64,000 bases of DNA from Erythrophleum ivorense (lineage: Eukaryota > Streptophyta > Magnoliopsida > Fabales > Fabaceae). The notes beneath the pieces were generated by a model, which worked only from the letters and a program-made list of their open reading frames with translations, did no database searches and was not told where the DNA came from. Shown piece by piece: positions 21,478 through 33,458 of the stretch; position 1 is the first letter of the stretch; every line of letters begins with the position of its first letter. The DNA lies in NCBI GenBank assembly GCA_026724425.1, contig JAIUCV010000003.1, positions 57,739,088 through 57,803,087 of the forward strand, in the 5' to 3' direction. A program made the translations under genes and the position numbers.

Positions 21478-24400
21478 ATGGTGTCTTCTTCTCTCAACTT
21501 ATTGAAGTCGAATGTGATTACCTTTCAGGATTTGATTTCAGTCAAGCTAGAGGAACATAACTTCCTCTTATGGAAGCATCAAATTGAGACGACAATTCGT
21601 GGTCATGGACTCAATCGGTTTATAGACAACACAATGATGCTGCTGGCCAAATATTTGGCCAATCTAGGAGATGATGAAGGATTTGTCACTAATGCTGAGT
21701 ACCCCACATGGCAGAAGCAAGACTAATTGCTAATGAGCTGGATGTCCTATTTAATGTCCGAAGGTCTTCTCACTCAAGTCATCGGTTATCAATCCTCTCT
21801 TCAAATTTGGGAGCGAATCCATAAGCAGATTGTTTCTCAAACCATAGCCAAGCTTTCTCAATTAAAGACTCAGCTGAAAATAACTCACAAGGGAAATCTC
21901 TCTGCAAATGAGTACTTGCTAAAGATCAAAGGAATCGTTGATGCGTTGGCTGCTATAGGCCATCCTCTGACCGAATTAGAGCATATTAATCACATTTTGT
22001 AAGGACTCTTTGATAATTACGATGCATTTATTACTGCTGTGACTACTAGGATTCAACTGTATACTGTTGATGAGTTGAATCTCTCATTCTTGCTCAAAAA
22101 GCTTGGATAAAGAAAAATATTAAGGTTACTAATATTCAAATCACTACTGCGTCAATAAATCTTATGCACACGCACAATAATCAAGGTCAAGGTCGCTCTC
22201 ATAGAGGCTACAACAATCGTGGTCGAGGAAGGTTTTTTGGTTCTGAATGTAATTCCAGCACTAGCAAGTTGAGTGTTCAATGTTAGATTTGTAAGAAGAA
22301 AGGTCACAATGGTCATGATTGCTAGTATCATTTTGATGAGGAGTTTGAATCTTTGTCTGTGCAAGATAAGAAGCCTACAAATCCTTAAGCTATGATGGCT
22401 AATACTAATACAATCATTGATCCAGATTGGTACCTTGATTCCGATACTACAAGCCATGTTACGAATGATGCAAAGAATGTGATCGAGAAGTTAGGTAACA
22501 AAGCTTTTAATTAAGTATTTGTTGGATATGGTAATGGCTTGTTAGTAAATTGCACTGGACACTCCACTCTTTGTTACTCTAATCACTCTTTTAAACTGAA
22601 TGACATTCTACATGTTCCTTCTATGACCAAGAACTTTATCAGTATTTCTCATCTTTGTCTTGATAATGATATACTAGTTGCTTTTTTCTCTAATGTTTAC
22701 ATCATCAAGGATCTACAAACTAACACTTTCATCCACAAGAGCTATACCAGGAATGACATATATCTTATTCGTCAAGCCATCAAACAACTTATTTGCTTCC
22801 GACAACACAAGTTTTCATCTATTCATATGACTACCACTTCTTCATCACCTTCATCATCTATACCTTGTACTAGTTCTGATTTCAATGTACTCAGTCTGTG
22901 TCTGCTACTAATGATTCAATTGTTTCTTCTGCTATTACTTATGATTCCACTGTTAATTCATTTTTTGTTTTTAATTCTGGCACAATAGACTTGGCCACCC
23001 TGTAGCTCCTATTGTATCTAATATCATGAAGTAATGTCATATTTCTAATAATAAGAGTACACCTTTTGATTTTTACAAATCCTGTTGTCTTGGTAAGTCT
23101 CACAAACAACCATTTTCTTTGTCTCAAATAGAATCTACTGCACCTCTCCAACTCATTCATATAGATATTTGGGGCCCTACCCCCCATGCATCTCTAGATA
23201 GTCATAAGTACTATATTCATGTTACTGATACTTACACCAGATTTACATGGTTTTATCCAATGCATTCAAAATCTAAAGCTTATGATGTGTTTCTACATTT
23301 TAAGAAGATGGTTGAACTACAATTAAATTTATCTATTAAGTATGTTCAATCGGATGTTGGTACTGAGTTTATGAAAATTGTTCAATTTCTTAAGGGCCAT
23401 GGTATAATACACAGATTAAGCTACCCATATACTCATGAGCAAAACAAGGTAGCTAAAAGAAGAAATCATACTATAGCAAAAATGGGACTTACTTTACTTG
23501 CTCATGCTGGTTTACCATTTTCTCTTTAGGTAGAGGCCTTTCACACTATAACTTATCTACTGAATCGCCTGCCCAGTAAGAGTCTTGCAAAGAATGTTAC
23601 TCCCTTTCATTTGTTATATGGGAAAGCTCCTCATTATCTGCACTTAAAAGCTTTTGGCTGTGCCTGCTTCCCTCATACTATACCTTATAATAAGCACAAG
23701 ATGGATTTTCGATCTATAGAATGTATTTTCCTTGGTTATAGTGATGTTCATAAAGGGTATAAGTTTTGGGATCCTCATGGCCGCATGTATATTTTTAGAG
23801 ATGTCATTTTTCATGAGTTGGAATTTTCCTATTCTCGTCTTACTCATACCTCAAAACCTCTAATTTTAGCTATTCAACCTACATTACCTATTTTGCCTTT
23901 GGCTTTTCCTCCTACATAACCTACACACGCAACACAGTGCAATTCTACTAACTTGTCTTCTATTACAGGAAGTACTTATTTTGAGTCTGCTGCAAGTATT
24001 GTTGCTAAAAATGAGGTTTCATTATGCCCAAGTTCATCTTCTGCTTCACAAGAGCACTCTGTTGCTCCAGCTATGTTATAGCTATCGCCACAACCAGAGC
24101 CTCCTAATAGAATGGTTACTCGTTCTATGCATGGGATTTTCAAGCCTAAAGTATATCAAGTAACAACTGAGCCTGCTTTTGTCTTCGATGCTCTCTCTTC
24201 TCTAGAATGGAAGGCTGCTATGGATGCAGAATATTCTACACTAATAAAAAATAAGACATGGCATCTTGTGACTTTACCTCCAGGAAGACATGCTATTGGA
24301 TGCAAATGGGTGTTCAGGCTCAAAACCATCCTGATGGTCGACCTCCTCTACCTAAAGTACATTTAGTGGCTAAAGGTTTTCATCAATAAGCAGGCTTTGA

Positions 24401-25730
24401 TTTTTTAAAAACTTTCAGTCCAGTGGTAAAGCTTGTTACCATTCGAGTTATTCTTTCCCTTGCTATTTCTCAAAGATGGGTTATGAGACAAGTAGATGTG
24501 AATAATGCTTTCCTTAATAGCATTTTATATGATGAAGTTTACATGCAGCAACCACAAGGTTATGAGCATTCGAATCAAAGTCTGGTATGTAAGCTTGACA
24601 AAGCACTCTATGGCCTCAAACAAGCACCACGTGGTTCTTTTGAGCATTTGGCAGCAGCATTACATTCTCTTGGTTTTTCAAGTAGTTGCTATGATTAATC
24701 ATTGTTCATTCGTGTTATTAAGTTTGATTCTACAACTGAGATCATTTATATTCTAATTTATGTAGATGATATGATCATCACAGGAACCTCACCTTAAAAA
24801 ATTACTGCTCTTATCACTGCTTTTAACAGTGAATTTTCACTTAAAGATTTAGGGTATCTCAATTATTTTCTTGGAATTGAAGTCACCAAACTTAATAATG
24901 GAAGTTTATTCCTGTCTCAAGGGAAGTATATTAGTGATTTACTTAGGAAAATTAGTTTTTCTACTGTTAAGGGTGTTCAAACACCAATGACTTCAAGTCT
25001 CAAACTATACAAGGAAGGGACTGTTGCCTTGTCTGATCCCTCTTTATATTGGTCTGTTGTTAGTGCTCTCCAGTATGCCATGATAATAAGAATTGAGATC
25101 AGCTTTATAGTTCATAAAGCTTGTCAATTCCTACAAAATCCCTATGTTAAGCATTGGAAGCTAGTCAAACGCATCTTGAGATACTTAGCTGGAACCATTC
25201 ATCATGGTTTACTTTTACAACCATCTCAAGCCAGACGTATAATGTCCTATTGTGATGCTGATTGGGCCACTGAATGTAATGACCGAAAGAGTATCACTGG
25301 TTATTGTGTTTTTTTTTTTAGGAATCTTATTTCTTTGTCTTCCAAAAAGCAAACCACAGTGGCCCGTTCTAGTATTGAAGCAGAGTACAGGAGTATGGCC
25401 TCACTTGTAGTTGAAGTTTTATGGATTAAATCATTGCTCAATGAGTTACAAGTACAGATCCCTCGGGCACCATTAATTCTTTGTGATAATTAGGGAGCAA
25501 TGATGATGACAGCGAATCTAGTATTGCATGCTTGCATAAAACATTTAGAGCTTGATCTGCATTTTGTTCAAGAAAGAGCCATTCATAAAGAGATTGAAGT
25601 TCATCATATTCCTGCGTCCTATCAAATCACAGATGGTTTGACTAAGCCACTCTCAAGTTCTATGTTTAATGTATTTAGGCAAAGCCTTGGTACAAGGGGG
25701 ACCATTGAATTGAGAGAGAGTAATAGATGA
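21478..25730 (+). pseudogene. Copia gag-pol, interrupted
   Basis: The polyprotein reading is broken by stops at 21724 and about 22000, two in the zinc knuckle (22284 and 22323 region), one at 23527-23529 and others. Frameshifts lie near 22100, 23000 and 24350. In the integrase, the segment usually reading NGVAERKN reads NKVAKRRN, so the position expected to hold the catalytic glutamate is lysine. RT keeps YVDDM. The final stretch ends GLTKPLSSSMFNVFRQSLG as expected for RNase H of copia. The protein cannot be made as one piece. Confidence 0.85.
25711..25720 (+). promoter_or_regulatory. Copia polypurine tract
   Basis: TGAGAGAGAG sits immediately before the 3' LTR start at 25721, the expected site of plus-strand priming. 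Confidence 0.7.
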
Positions 25731-25935
25731 TCAATTTAATTTATATAACTAAAGTAGTTAAAGCCCAACTAAGTTATCTTTGATGCATGTGAATGTATAG
25801 CTTATCAAACACTTTAAACCCTCTGTATATATATGACTTTAACATAACTAATGAAAGTAAGAAGTCTTTTGGCTCATTCTTTTCTTTTCTCTTGTTTTCT
25901 CTCTAGTCCTCTCTTTTTGTTCTTTATCTCTTGTA
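25721..25935 (+). repeat. 3' LTR of copia element
   Basis: It aligns with 21232-21447 with scattered, mostly transition differences. It ends CTTGTA where the 5' copy has CTTGCA, and is followed by the AAGAA target duplication. Confidence 0.85.
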
Positions 25936-26321
25936 AAGAACCTTTTTAGAACAAGAATTTTCCTCTTATTTTTAAATTTAGGTTTGTGGAGACAATACAC
26001 GAGAGTGGGAATAATGAAGCAAAACAAAACGGGGGTAAGTATGGTGAAGAGAATTAGGAAGTGGAAATAATTATGAAAGAGGATGGATAGGGAGATATAG
26101 GGGAAACACTATGTTATTAGAATATGCTTAGTGGGAAGTAGAAAGTTTTGTTTGCTTGTTTTTACAGTCCTATAAAACATAATGGCAGTATGGCATTTTC
26201 ATCCACAATGGACAAAACCTACATCCAACCCTCCCAAATCTCTAACCTACGATGCAAGTGAATGTGTTTGGTATCATCACCTATCTATTTCTACTCTTCC
26301 TTGTGTCTCCTTTTCAGAAGT

Positions 26322-26545
26322 TTCATACACTTTTAGGAGAAGGAATTGAGGGAGCCGCCAACTCTTCTTGGCTATCATTAGATTAGTGCTAATGTTGAAT
26401 ATAGAATATCCCTTTTGGTTTGCATTATTTAGAAACCTAAGAGAGTTTAAGATTTTGATGGGTGTAGATTGTAATTATATAACACTTAGATGATTATATA
26501 ATTTTATAAAATATTGTTGTAGATTGTAATTATATTATAATAAAT
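26322..26545 (+). pseudogene. AOX relic 1: exon 4 and 3' flank
   Basis: From 26325 to 26381 the frame reads IHF, stop, then EKELREPPTLLGYH, stop. This is the conserved C-terminus of plant alternative oxidase with CAG changed to TAG (26334-26336). The following 160 bp match the 3' flank of the second AOX relic (32708-32870), for example GAATATCCCTTTTGGT and GCATTATTTAGAAA. Exons 1-3 are absent. Alternative oxidase is a mitochondrial inner-membrane di-iron ubiquinol oxidase; this fragment cannot encode it. Confidence 0.75.
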
Positions 26546-27843
26546 AAATTAATCTTCTTGTCTTTTGATGGCTCCCTAATTTTTGTGTTATATGGTAGGA
26601 GTCATTTAATTGTTTTCTTACAAATTTTGTATTTTAGTATAGATTTTTCTTCAATCAATGTAAATAAATAAAATATAACTTTTATAGTAATTTTAGCAAT
26701 TCTTTGTTTCATTTCATTTTAATCTTGATCTCAGGATAGGAATAGAGACCTGCTAGAAGGGAATAACAAAAAGGAGAAAATTGGAAAATCAAAAGGAAGT
26801 TGTTTAAGTGTCCTCACAATAGCAAGGATACCAATTCACTATAGTGAGTACGTGGCTTTTACAAAATCCAAGAAGTTTCTAGCAATAGCATGGACTATGA
26901 CAAGAAGATTTGGAGTTTGGAAATGATAAGCTCTCACAAAAGCAAGAGGTATTTTTTGCTATGGTGAGACTCATTTATTGAAACACACAATTTTGATTTT
27001 TGGATTTAAAACTCAAGAGGCAGCAAGGGTATGGGGGATTTGAGCCTTTTGGGATAGATGTTGAAGGAAAGATGTATAGAGGAGCTAAGATTTAGAGGCA
27101 AGGGGCTTGGATTAAAGATTGAAGGCTAAATACTTACATTATCATTGAGTTTCCTGATCTTTTATTGTTCTTTTTCTATGGATTCTTGTTTCTCCAATTC
27201 TTCTATTTGGTTTGCATTGTTTAGAGCTATATGTGGCTAGATTTTGTAGATCCTAAGTTTTCATGAACTTATTGCCATGTAATTGAGATTATGTATAGTC
27301 ACTTTAGTTTGATCTTGAATTTAAGTGCTTAGTTTGGTTTGTTTTGTTCATTTAAAAGTCTATCCATCTCTTACATAGATTTGGGGTTTAAGATTAACTC
27401 TTGAGAAAGAGAAATCTTAATAAGCCATAGGATTAAGTAACTTAGTATTAAGTTAACCTAATTTTGTTCTTAAGTTTATACTTTATTTCATAGTTTTAGG
27501 CATAATTTTATTTTTTTTCAAATTTTGAATTACTAATGCTAAATTAGACTAGTGTGAAAACACTTGCATTTTAAATTTATCATATTGCTATCCTTTCTTT
27601 TTTAATATCTAAACTTTCAAGTATGAAAAATTTTCACTCAGAATGAAAATTAGTTAAGGTAGAAAATTTTCAAAAATATTAAATAAATTTATAATTCCAT
27701 CCTTTGAAGCTTGTAACTTGCTAATACATATATGTTAAGTTACTTCTATTGCTTAAGCTTCTAGATGTCATAGAGAAAAAGAAAATTCTATTTTTTTACT
27801 ATATTTAAGAGGTAAAACTAAAAATTGTTTTGATTTATTTTAG
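26546..27843. other. AT-rich intergenic region
   Basis: No recognisable reading frame, RNA gene or element. The last 60 bp before 27844 resemble the intron before the coiled-coil exon at 18257, so the duplicated segment extends into it. Confidence 0.5.
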
Positions 27844-28920
27844 GGTCAAATCATAGTCAACTAAACAGAGACTTATATTGATGTTGCAATTATGGATGAC
27901 CACATAAACCCTCAACAAATTGAGAAAGATGATCTTGGTAGATTATTTCAAATTATGAACGAAGGTGCTGATGTGGAAGTTGACATGCCTTATATTTCTA
28001 AAATTGTTGCTTTTGAAGATGACAAGGTGGCTGAGACCTTTGTTAACTTAAAAGCTTCATTGAAGATGGATCTAAATCAGATAGCTAGCTCAGAAGAACA
28101 CAGTTTTCGCCTTGAGAATGCTTTCAACTTCTTGTCCACCCATTGTTTTGAAGATGGACCTCCCTCTCATGGCCTTAGGGGCAAAATAGACTCTCTCCAC
28201 TAAAAAAGCCAAAGTATTCTATCTTCCTTCAAGCAAGCCTCTGCTACCATTGACACATTCACCAAGCTTGAAGAAAAAGAGAAGTGGATCAATGAAGAAC
28301 ATTCTCAATGAGAGAAGGCAGCCATTACTCTTGTATCTAAAATTCACAAGACTGAGAATTGTATGGTTGAATTGAAGGAGCAAATCCCTAAGATGCAGGC
28401 TAAATTGAATAGCAAAGAAAAAGAAATGAAAGACTAAGAGATCAAACTATCATCTCTTCAAGTGAAAAAGAAGAAAAGTGTTTGGGACACCATAGGGTTC
28501 ATGGAGGAGTACGAGACTGTGAAGAAAGAGAGGTCTCATATGGTGGAAGAAGGCCAAACAAAAGCAAGGCAAGAACTAGAAAAGGTGAACAGTAAATGAA
28601 CTTCCTATGCAGCCAATTTGAGAACAATTACACTGCTGTTAGCAATGCATCTTAAGCACAAGCTTTAATTGTTAGAGGTTATTAATTTAATTTCCAATAA
28701 ACAACACATGAAAGAACAAAAATAAATGTTTTGTTGTTGATGAGCTTGAGCTAAATCTAAGAACTTTCTAGTGTGTTAAGTCTTTATGGACCAATATTGA
28801 ATTATAATAAATTTGTGTGAGCACTTTTTTGTATTTTTTCTTTCCTACAATTTTAAGGTAATTTAGTAGAATTAGTACTTCATTGGTCTCAAGTAGAGTG
28901 TTGTTTCGGTATATTTGTAC
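27844..28920 (+). pseudogene. Pseudogene copy of the coiled-coil gene's last exon and 3' UTR
   Basis: It aligns along its length with 18257-19330: TTTTAG|GGTCAAATC, then DDHINPQQIEKDDLGRLFQ, VDMPYISKIVAFEDDKV, the coiled-coil region and the LAMHLKHKL end. Stops at 28201 (TAA), 28308 (TGA), 28436 (TAA) and 28597 (TGA) break the frame. It keeps the preceding intron end, so it arose by DNA duplication rather than retroposition. The six upstream linker exons were not found. Confidence 0.85.
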
Positions 28921-29264
28921 ACCACATTATAAGTTTAATAATTGTTTAATGAACTTGAATTCTATATTTGTTTTAAAAAAAAACAAAAAGTTGTAAAGTA
29001 ACAGTTTGCAAAGCAGAGCAACTATTGTCCTTTCTCCTTCACCCTTAATTTTACTATTAAAATACTGTGTTACTCTCTGGTGTCAAATTGGAAGAAATTA
29101 TTTATTGGCTTTATCAAGTTAAAGTTAAACTAGATAGCATAATCAACAAAAATAGAAGAGGGCTTTAACTTATGAGAGAAAGAGATATACTGTAAAGAAA
29201 ATCAATTGTCCCTTAAATAAAAGAAAAGTAAAAAAGGAAAAGAAACAACAACAACACTAACCGT
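28921..29264. other. AT-rich intergenic region
   Basis: Nothing recognisable apart from poly-A runs. Confidence 0.5.
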
Positions 29265-29356
29265 TTGGAGCTAGCCTAAGTAATAAAAGTAATATGGAGG
29301 TATGGGTAGTGTCAAGAGTTCAAATCCTCTAATATAACTCCAAAAAATAAAAAAAA
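29265..29356 (+). mobile_element. tRNA-derived SINE-like remnant
   Basis: An A-box-like TAGCCTAAGTAAT (about 29273) and a B-box-like AGTTCAAATCCTCT (about 29318) are spaced as in a tRNA-type polymerase III promoter and followed by an A-rich tail. The internal part does not fold into a tRNA, so it is a retroposon relic rather than a tRNA gene. No clear target duplication. Confidence 0.45.
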
Positions 29357-30500
29357 GTAGTTCTTATAATGAACAATAACATTATTTACAAATATCATTC
29401 AAATGCATAAATTACAAAATCATCTACATGTGTAAAATATGCAAGACCGTCAAGGAAAAACATTATAGAATTTAAGAAATTTTAACATTTTTTCACTTGG
29501 CCCAAATATTTTCACTTCATCATGTTCACATTTTATAATGCATTACTTCTGAATATTTTATGCTTAAATGAAAGAAATTGATTACGGAAACCATGGCGGT
29601 AATTACTTTATAAAGAAGGATTGTCTTCCATGTATTATAATATAATTCATAGCTATGGATAGAAGCTAATTTGGTGCTAATGTGTGTTTCTACTGCTCTA
29701 TATCCATATGTATCAAAACCTGCTATATACTCACCCCAACATATGGTTTTGATTATTTCATTTTCAATATTTATTTATCTTTGAATTGCATTATCATAAT
29801 TTTAAATTTCTGGGGTTGAAAATAGATGGTGCCTATGGGCTATCTTCCGCTATTGAAGCAGTGGTCCATTTTGGAAATAGCATGCTTTAACTAGTTTTAT
29901 TAAGTTGATTATTCTAATTAATTTATATAGTCAAAGTGGTCGTTCCTTAGTTTGTAGTAAGTTTTATCGTATTTTTCAAATATGTTTCTATTCTTCTATT
30001 TAAGTGACTGAGTCTTGAAAATGACTCATTTGACTTGGTTTAAGTGTCTTGATATGTTTTCACATTTAGTTGGGCCAATTGAAATATAATTTTTAGTTGA
30101 AATTTAATTAAAATCTAATTATAATATGAAAGAAATTTATAGTATCTAATATAATGTAAAAAAAAAGTCTTGTCTTATTGCAAAATCTAACATATTAAAA
30201 TATTAGTTTTGTTAATGGAAATGTCTAATAACAATATTGGTATGACAGCCTAAGTATGTGTTAACTTGAAAGATGAAAACGTCAAGCACATAATTTATGA
30301 TACATATAATATGAATTATAGGTGAAGGGATCAATTTGGTACGAAACAAATGTTTAAATTAAAGTGCAATAATAATTGAACTAAAATATTAATTTAATCT
30401 AAATTAGATAAATACAATCATGTAAATTAATTAAAAAACTTTTAGTAGGCCCACACTCTGGACATGTAATTGTAGTTGCAGAGTGAGATTACTATCTTCC
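29357..30500. other. AT-rich intergenic region
   Basis: No gene, RNA or element recognised. The promoter and most of exon 1 of the neighbouring AOX pseudogene would be expected here but could not be identified. Confidence 0.45.
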
Positions 30501-30512
30501 TTCAGGAGATGA

Positions 30513-32880
30513 ATCACTTTAGCGTGGTGGTCTTGGAACTGTTTCATGGTAAGGATTTGATCATGAGGAAATCCAGGTAAATTCCACGAAGCTTCAGCTT
30601 GGGATCAAAATGATCCTCAAATACCAAAACTTACTCTGTTTTTGTTTTTCGGATTCCTGAAGTTCTTTATATCTCTGTGTTGCTGATGTTATTTTCTTTC
30701 TTGGTTATGGTTTTCTTTATCTCTTCAGCCACGCGAGAATTATCGTGCACACATGTCGATAGATCTAACTAAGCATCACGTGCCAAAGACATTTGTGGAT
30801 AAAATTGCTAACAGTATTGTCAAGCTCCTTAGAATTCCTACTGATATATTATTTCAGGTGTGTTATAGTATATGTGGCTTTTATAAATGATAACACTTAT
30901 GACGGATCCTGCATTTCATAAAAGCTTTATGGAATCTCACATTGACGCTATTCATGTGTTATTTGAAATATACGGTGTTTAATATGAATTTTTGAGAGGT
31001 GGCAAAAATATAATTCTAGTCTTTTAAATTTGTTTGAAGTTTTATTTTTATTCTTGAATTTTATTTATTTTTAATTTTGTCTTTTAATTTAACCACAGGT
31101 GTTATTTATATATCTTAATTTTATTTGATTCTAATTTGGTCTAATTTTTTTTAATATTTTTTACTTTTATATCTTAATTTTATTATATTCCTTTTTAGTT
31201 CTTTAATTTTTAAAAAACTAGTCAAATATTTTTTTCTCTAACACCATCGCATTAAAATACTTAACAAAAAGTTCTATGTAGCTTATTGATGACTTAACTC
31301 TAACAATTTCTTGCCAACCATATAAGACTTTTCTATTAAATAACTTGGAAGTAATAAAGAAAAAATAATATTTCAATTATTTTTGTAAATTTAAGGATCA
31401 AATTAGAATAAAATAAAATTAAAAATTAACTTGTGCCTATTTGGTTTCATACAACTTAGACATATTTCATTTACATTTTTATATATAATATCTATTACAT
31501 CTTTGTAAATATTACTCATCGTTGCTTAATAATATCTTTGTAAATATTACTCATCAAATTAAAGTAGGGGTATAAGATTTTTTTTTCATATACAAAATTA
31601 TCTTTTTCCTTTATGTTCCCTTTTCCATTCATAAAACCAAATAAAAAAGTTAAGTTAAAGGATTATATTGAAACAAAATAAGCCAAAAAAATAAAGGTGA
31701 AACTTAAAATAAAATGAAAGAATCAAATTAAAATAAAAGAAAATTAAAGAATCAAAGAAAAACTTAATATAAAGTTGAGGGACTAAGAATATATTTTAGC
31801 TTTAAAAGTTCTAGTCAATATTTGGTACATAAAAATTCTAATTTTTTTATGTACTTAAAAATTTACTCATAACATATTTTATATTGCATGTGTTTTGAAT
31901 AATATAAGTATATTGATGTTCTTATATACATTTCATACTCAACTCTATTATAAATAAATTTTTAAATACCTAAAAAATTAGATTGTCCATACGTTTTTTT
32001 TTTTAAAAAAAATTGTTCATATGTCAAACATTACCTAATTACTCAATTAATTTAGTTAACGGAAAATAAATTCCTGGATATGTGACCAAATAGAGTCCTA
32101 CGTGTAGTCACAAAATTTTAAAAAAAATCAATGCAAGACAAAATTAAACCAAATAAAAATTTTGGGCGAAATTAAAACTTGGGAAAACAATAGTACCATA
32201 GCTAGAATGTAGTGCGCATATTATCTGTAATGTTTTGGGTTTATGGTAGAAACTTAGATTAAATTGAAAATTTTCAAGACGCTGTCACAGAACTGTGTTG
32301 CAGAAAGGAAATGGTTGCAGGGCAATGATGGTGAAACAATAGCTGCAGTCCCTGGAACGGTAATAGGGATGGTATTGCGCCTATAAGGTCACCCCGAAAG
32401 TTCTAACACAGTGGTAGATGGATCAAGGCCTTACTTAAGGATGCACCTAATGACCATGGGGAAGCTTGTGAATCCCAAATGGCACAAGAGGCTTCTGGTT
32501 CTTGCTGTTCAGGGAGGCTTAACTTGGTTTAAAGAATGTGGACGAAGATTTATAGTTTATTAAATAATAAAGTTCGACTAGTTGACAATGTTTGTAATAT
32601 TTATATATATTGTGTTAATAGATAGTGATTATGTTGTTTTTATACAGGATATACGCTTCCAGGGGAAGGAATTGAAGGAGGCACAAGCTTCTCTTGGTTA
32701 TCATTAGGTTGGGGTCAATGTTATGAATAGAATATCCCTTTTGGTCTGCATTATTTAGAAATCTAAAAGAGCTAATATTTTGTTTTACGTAGACTGTAGT
32801 TATATGATAATTATATTATATAATTCTATCAAATGTTGTACTGATTCTACACAGACTATATGATTATAGCTTGTTTATAA
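30513..32880 (+). pseudogene. Alternative oxidase (AOX) pseudogene, non-processed, parts of all four exons
   Basis: The end of exon 1 reads WNCFM|GTAAGG (boundary at 30548). Exon 2 is 30729-30857, exactly 129 bp, the size known for plant AOX genes. It reads RENYRAHMSIDLTKHHVPK to LLRIPTDILFQ. The start of exon 3 (32304 to about 32525) reads GCRAMMVKTIAAVPG, then in other frames HSGRWIKALL and MHLMTM..LVNPKWHKRLLVLAVQG. Exon 4 (32648-32707) is open and reads DIRFQGKELKEAQASLGYH, stop. Exon 3 is frameshifted, has an internal deletion around AENE and lacks its second half with the remaining iron ligands. Introns are retained, so it arose by gene duplication. AOX catalyses cyanide-resistant ubiquinol oxidation in mitochondria; this copy is not functional. 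Confidence 0.88.
31003..31797. repeat. Foldback element inside AOX pseudogene intron 2
   Basis: The left arm begins AAAATATAATTCTAGTCTTT and the right arm ends GGGACTAAGAATATATTTT. The arms are imperfect reverse complements over more than 100 bp and of the same style as 1299-1694 and 35003-35905. The insertion helps explain the large intron 2 (30858-32303). Confidence 0.5.
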
Positions 32881-33458
32881 ACCTTGTTGAATGAGATAAG
32901 ATTTTTATGTAATTGGGCTATGCTTTTGATGGGATGTTGTGGATCCAGCATTGGAAGGATGGGAAAGCATAGGGTGGAATAGTAATATATATATATATAT
33001 ATATATATTTAGATTTATGTACTTGATAAAAAACTTGACATGTAGAGATACTTATTGTGAGACTCAATCTTGTAGTTTTAACTTCTAAAAAAATTTATCA
33101 TGTTTTCGTTAAAGAATTTAATAATAAACATCTAAAAATTGTAGTTAAGTCTTTTTTAAGCTCCTTCAATTTTGGGGGCAGGGGGAGTGGTTTCAGATGA
33201 TTTAAATGCTTTTTATATTTTTATTTATTTTGTTCCAAATGAGCACAAGACCTTGGGAGTTGAGAGTGAAAAAAGAAATAAAGTAGATTGTAGTCATAGT
33301 CATTAGTATTAATACTTCGATTACCAATCTAGTAAATTTTTAAATCACAGTTTTGATTGCAATTATAACCATTACTATTTAAAGGCTACTTTGTCTAGTT
33401 CAAATTTTTTACATTTAAAGAACAAATACACAATATATAGTTGGAGAGAAGAGAAATG
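32881..33458. other. AT-rich region with (TA)n microsatellite
   Basis: A (TA)n tract lies at about 32983-33008. No gene recognised. Confidence 0.5.

Larger units (their letters stand above)
21232..25935 (+). mobile_element. Ty1/copia LTR retrotransposon, complete in structure, coding region decayed
   Basis: Two LTRs (21232-21447 and 25721-25935, about 215 bp) are flanked by AAGAA target duplications (21227-21231 and 25936-25940). The LTRs start TAATAGAT and end TTGCA / TTGTA, so the ends are TA..CA rather than TG..CA. The primer-binding site TGGTATTAGAGC follows the 5' LTR. The domain order gag, integrase, RT, RNase H is that of copia. Gag starts at 21478 (LEEHNFLLWKHQIETTIRGH). The zinc knuckle near 22284 has two in-frame stops. 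The integrase core is at 23135-23600, RT has YVDDM at about 24758, and RNase H has YCDADWA and SIEAEYRSMA. The short LTR and gag style suggest the Ale lineage, but this is uncertain. Several TAG/TAA stops and frameshifts make it non-autonomous. Confidence 0.92.

Noticed and set aside
29265..29345. A functional tRNA gene
   Set aside because: B-box-like sequence is present, but no acceptor stem or anticodon arm can be paired.
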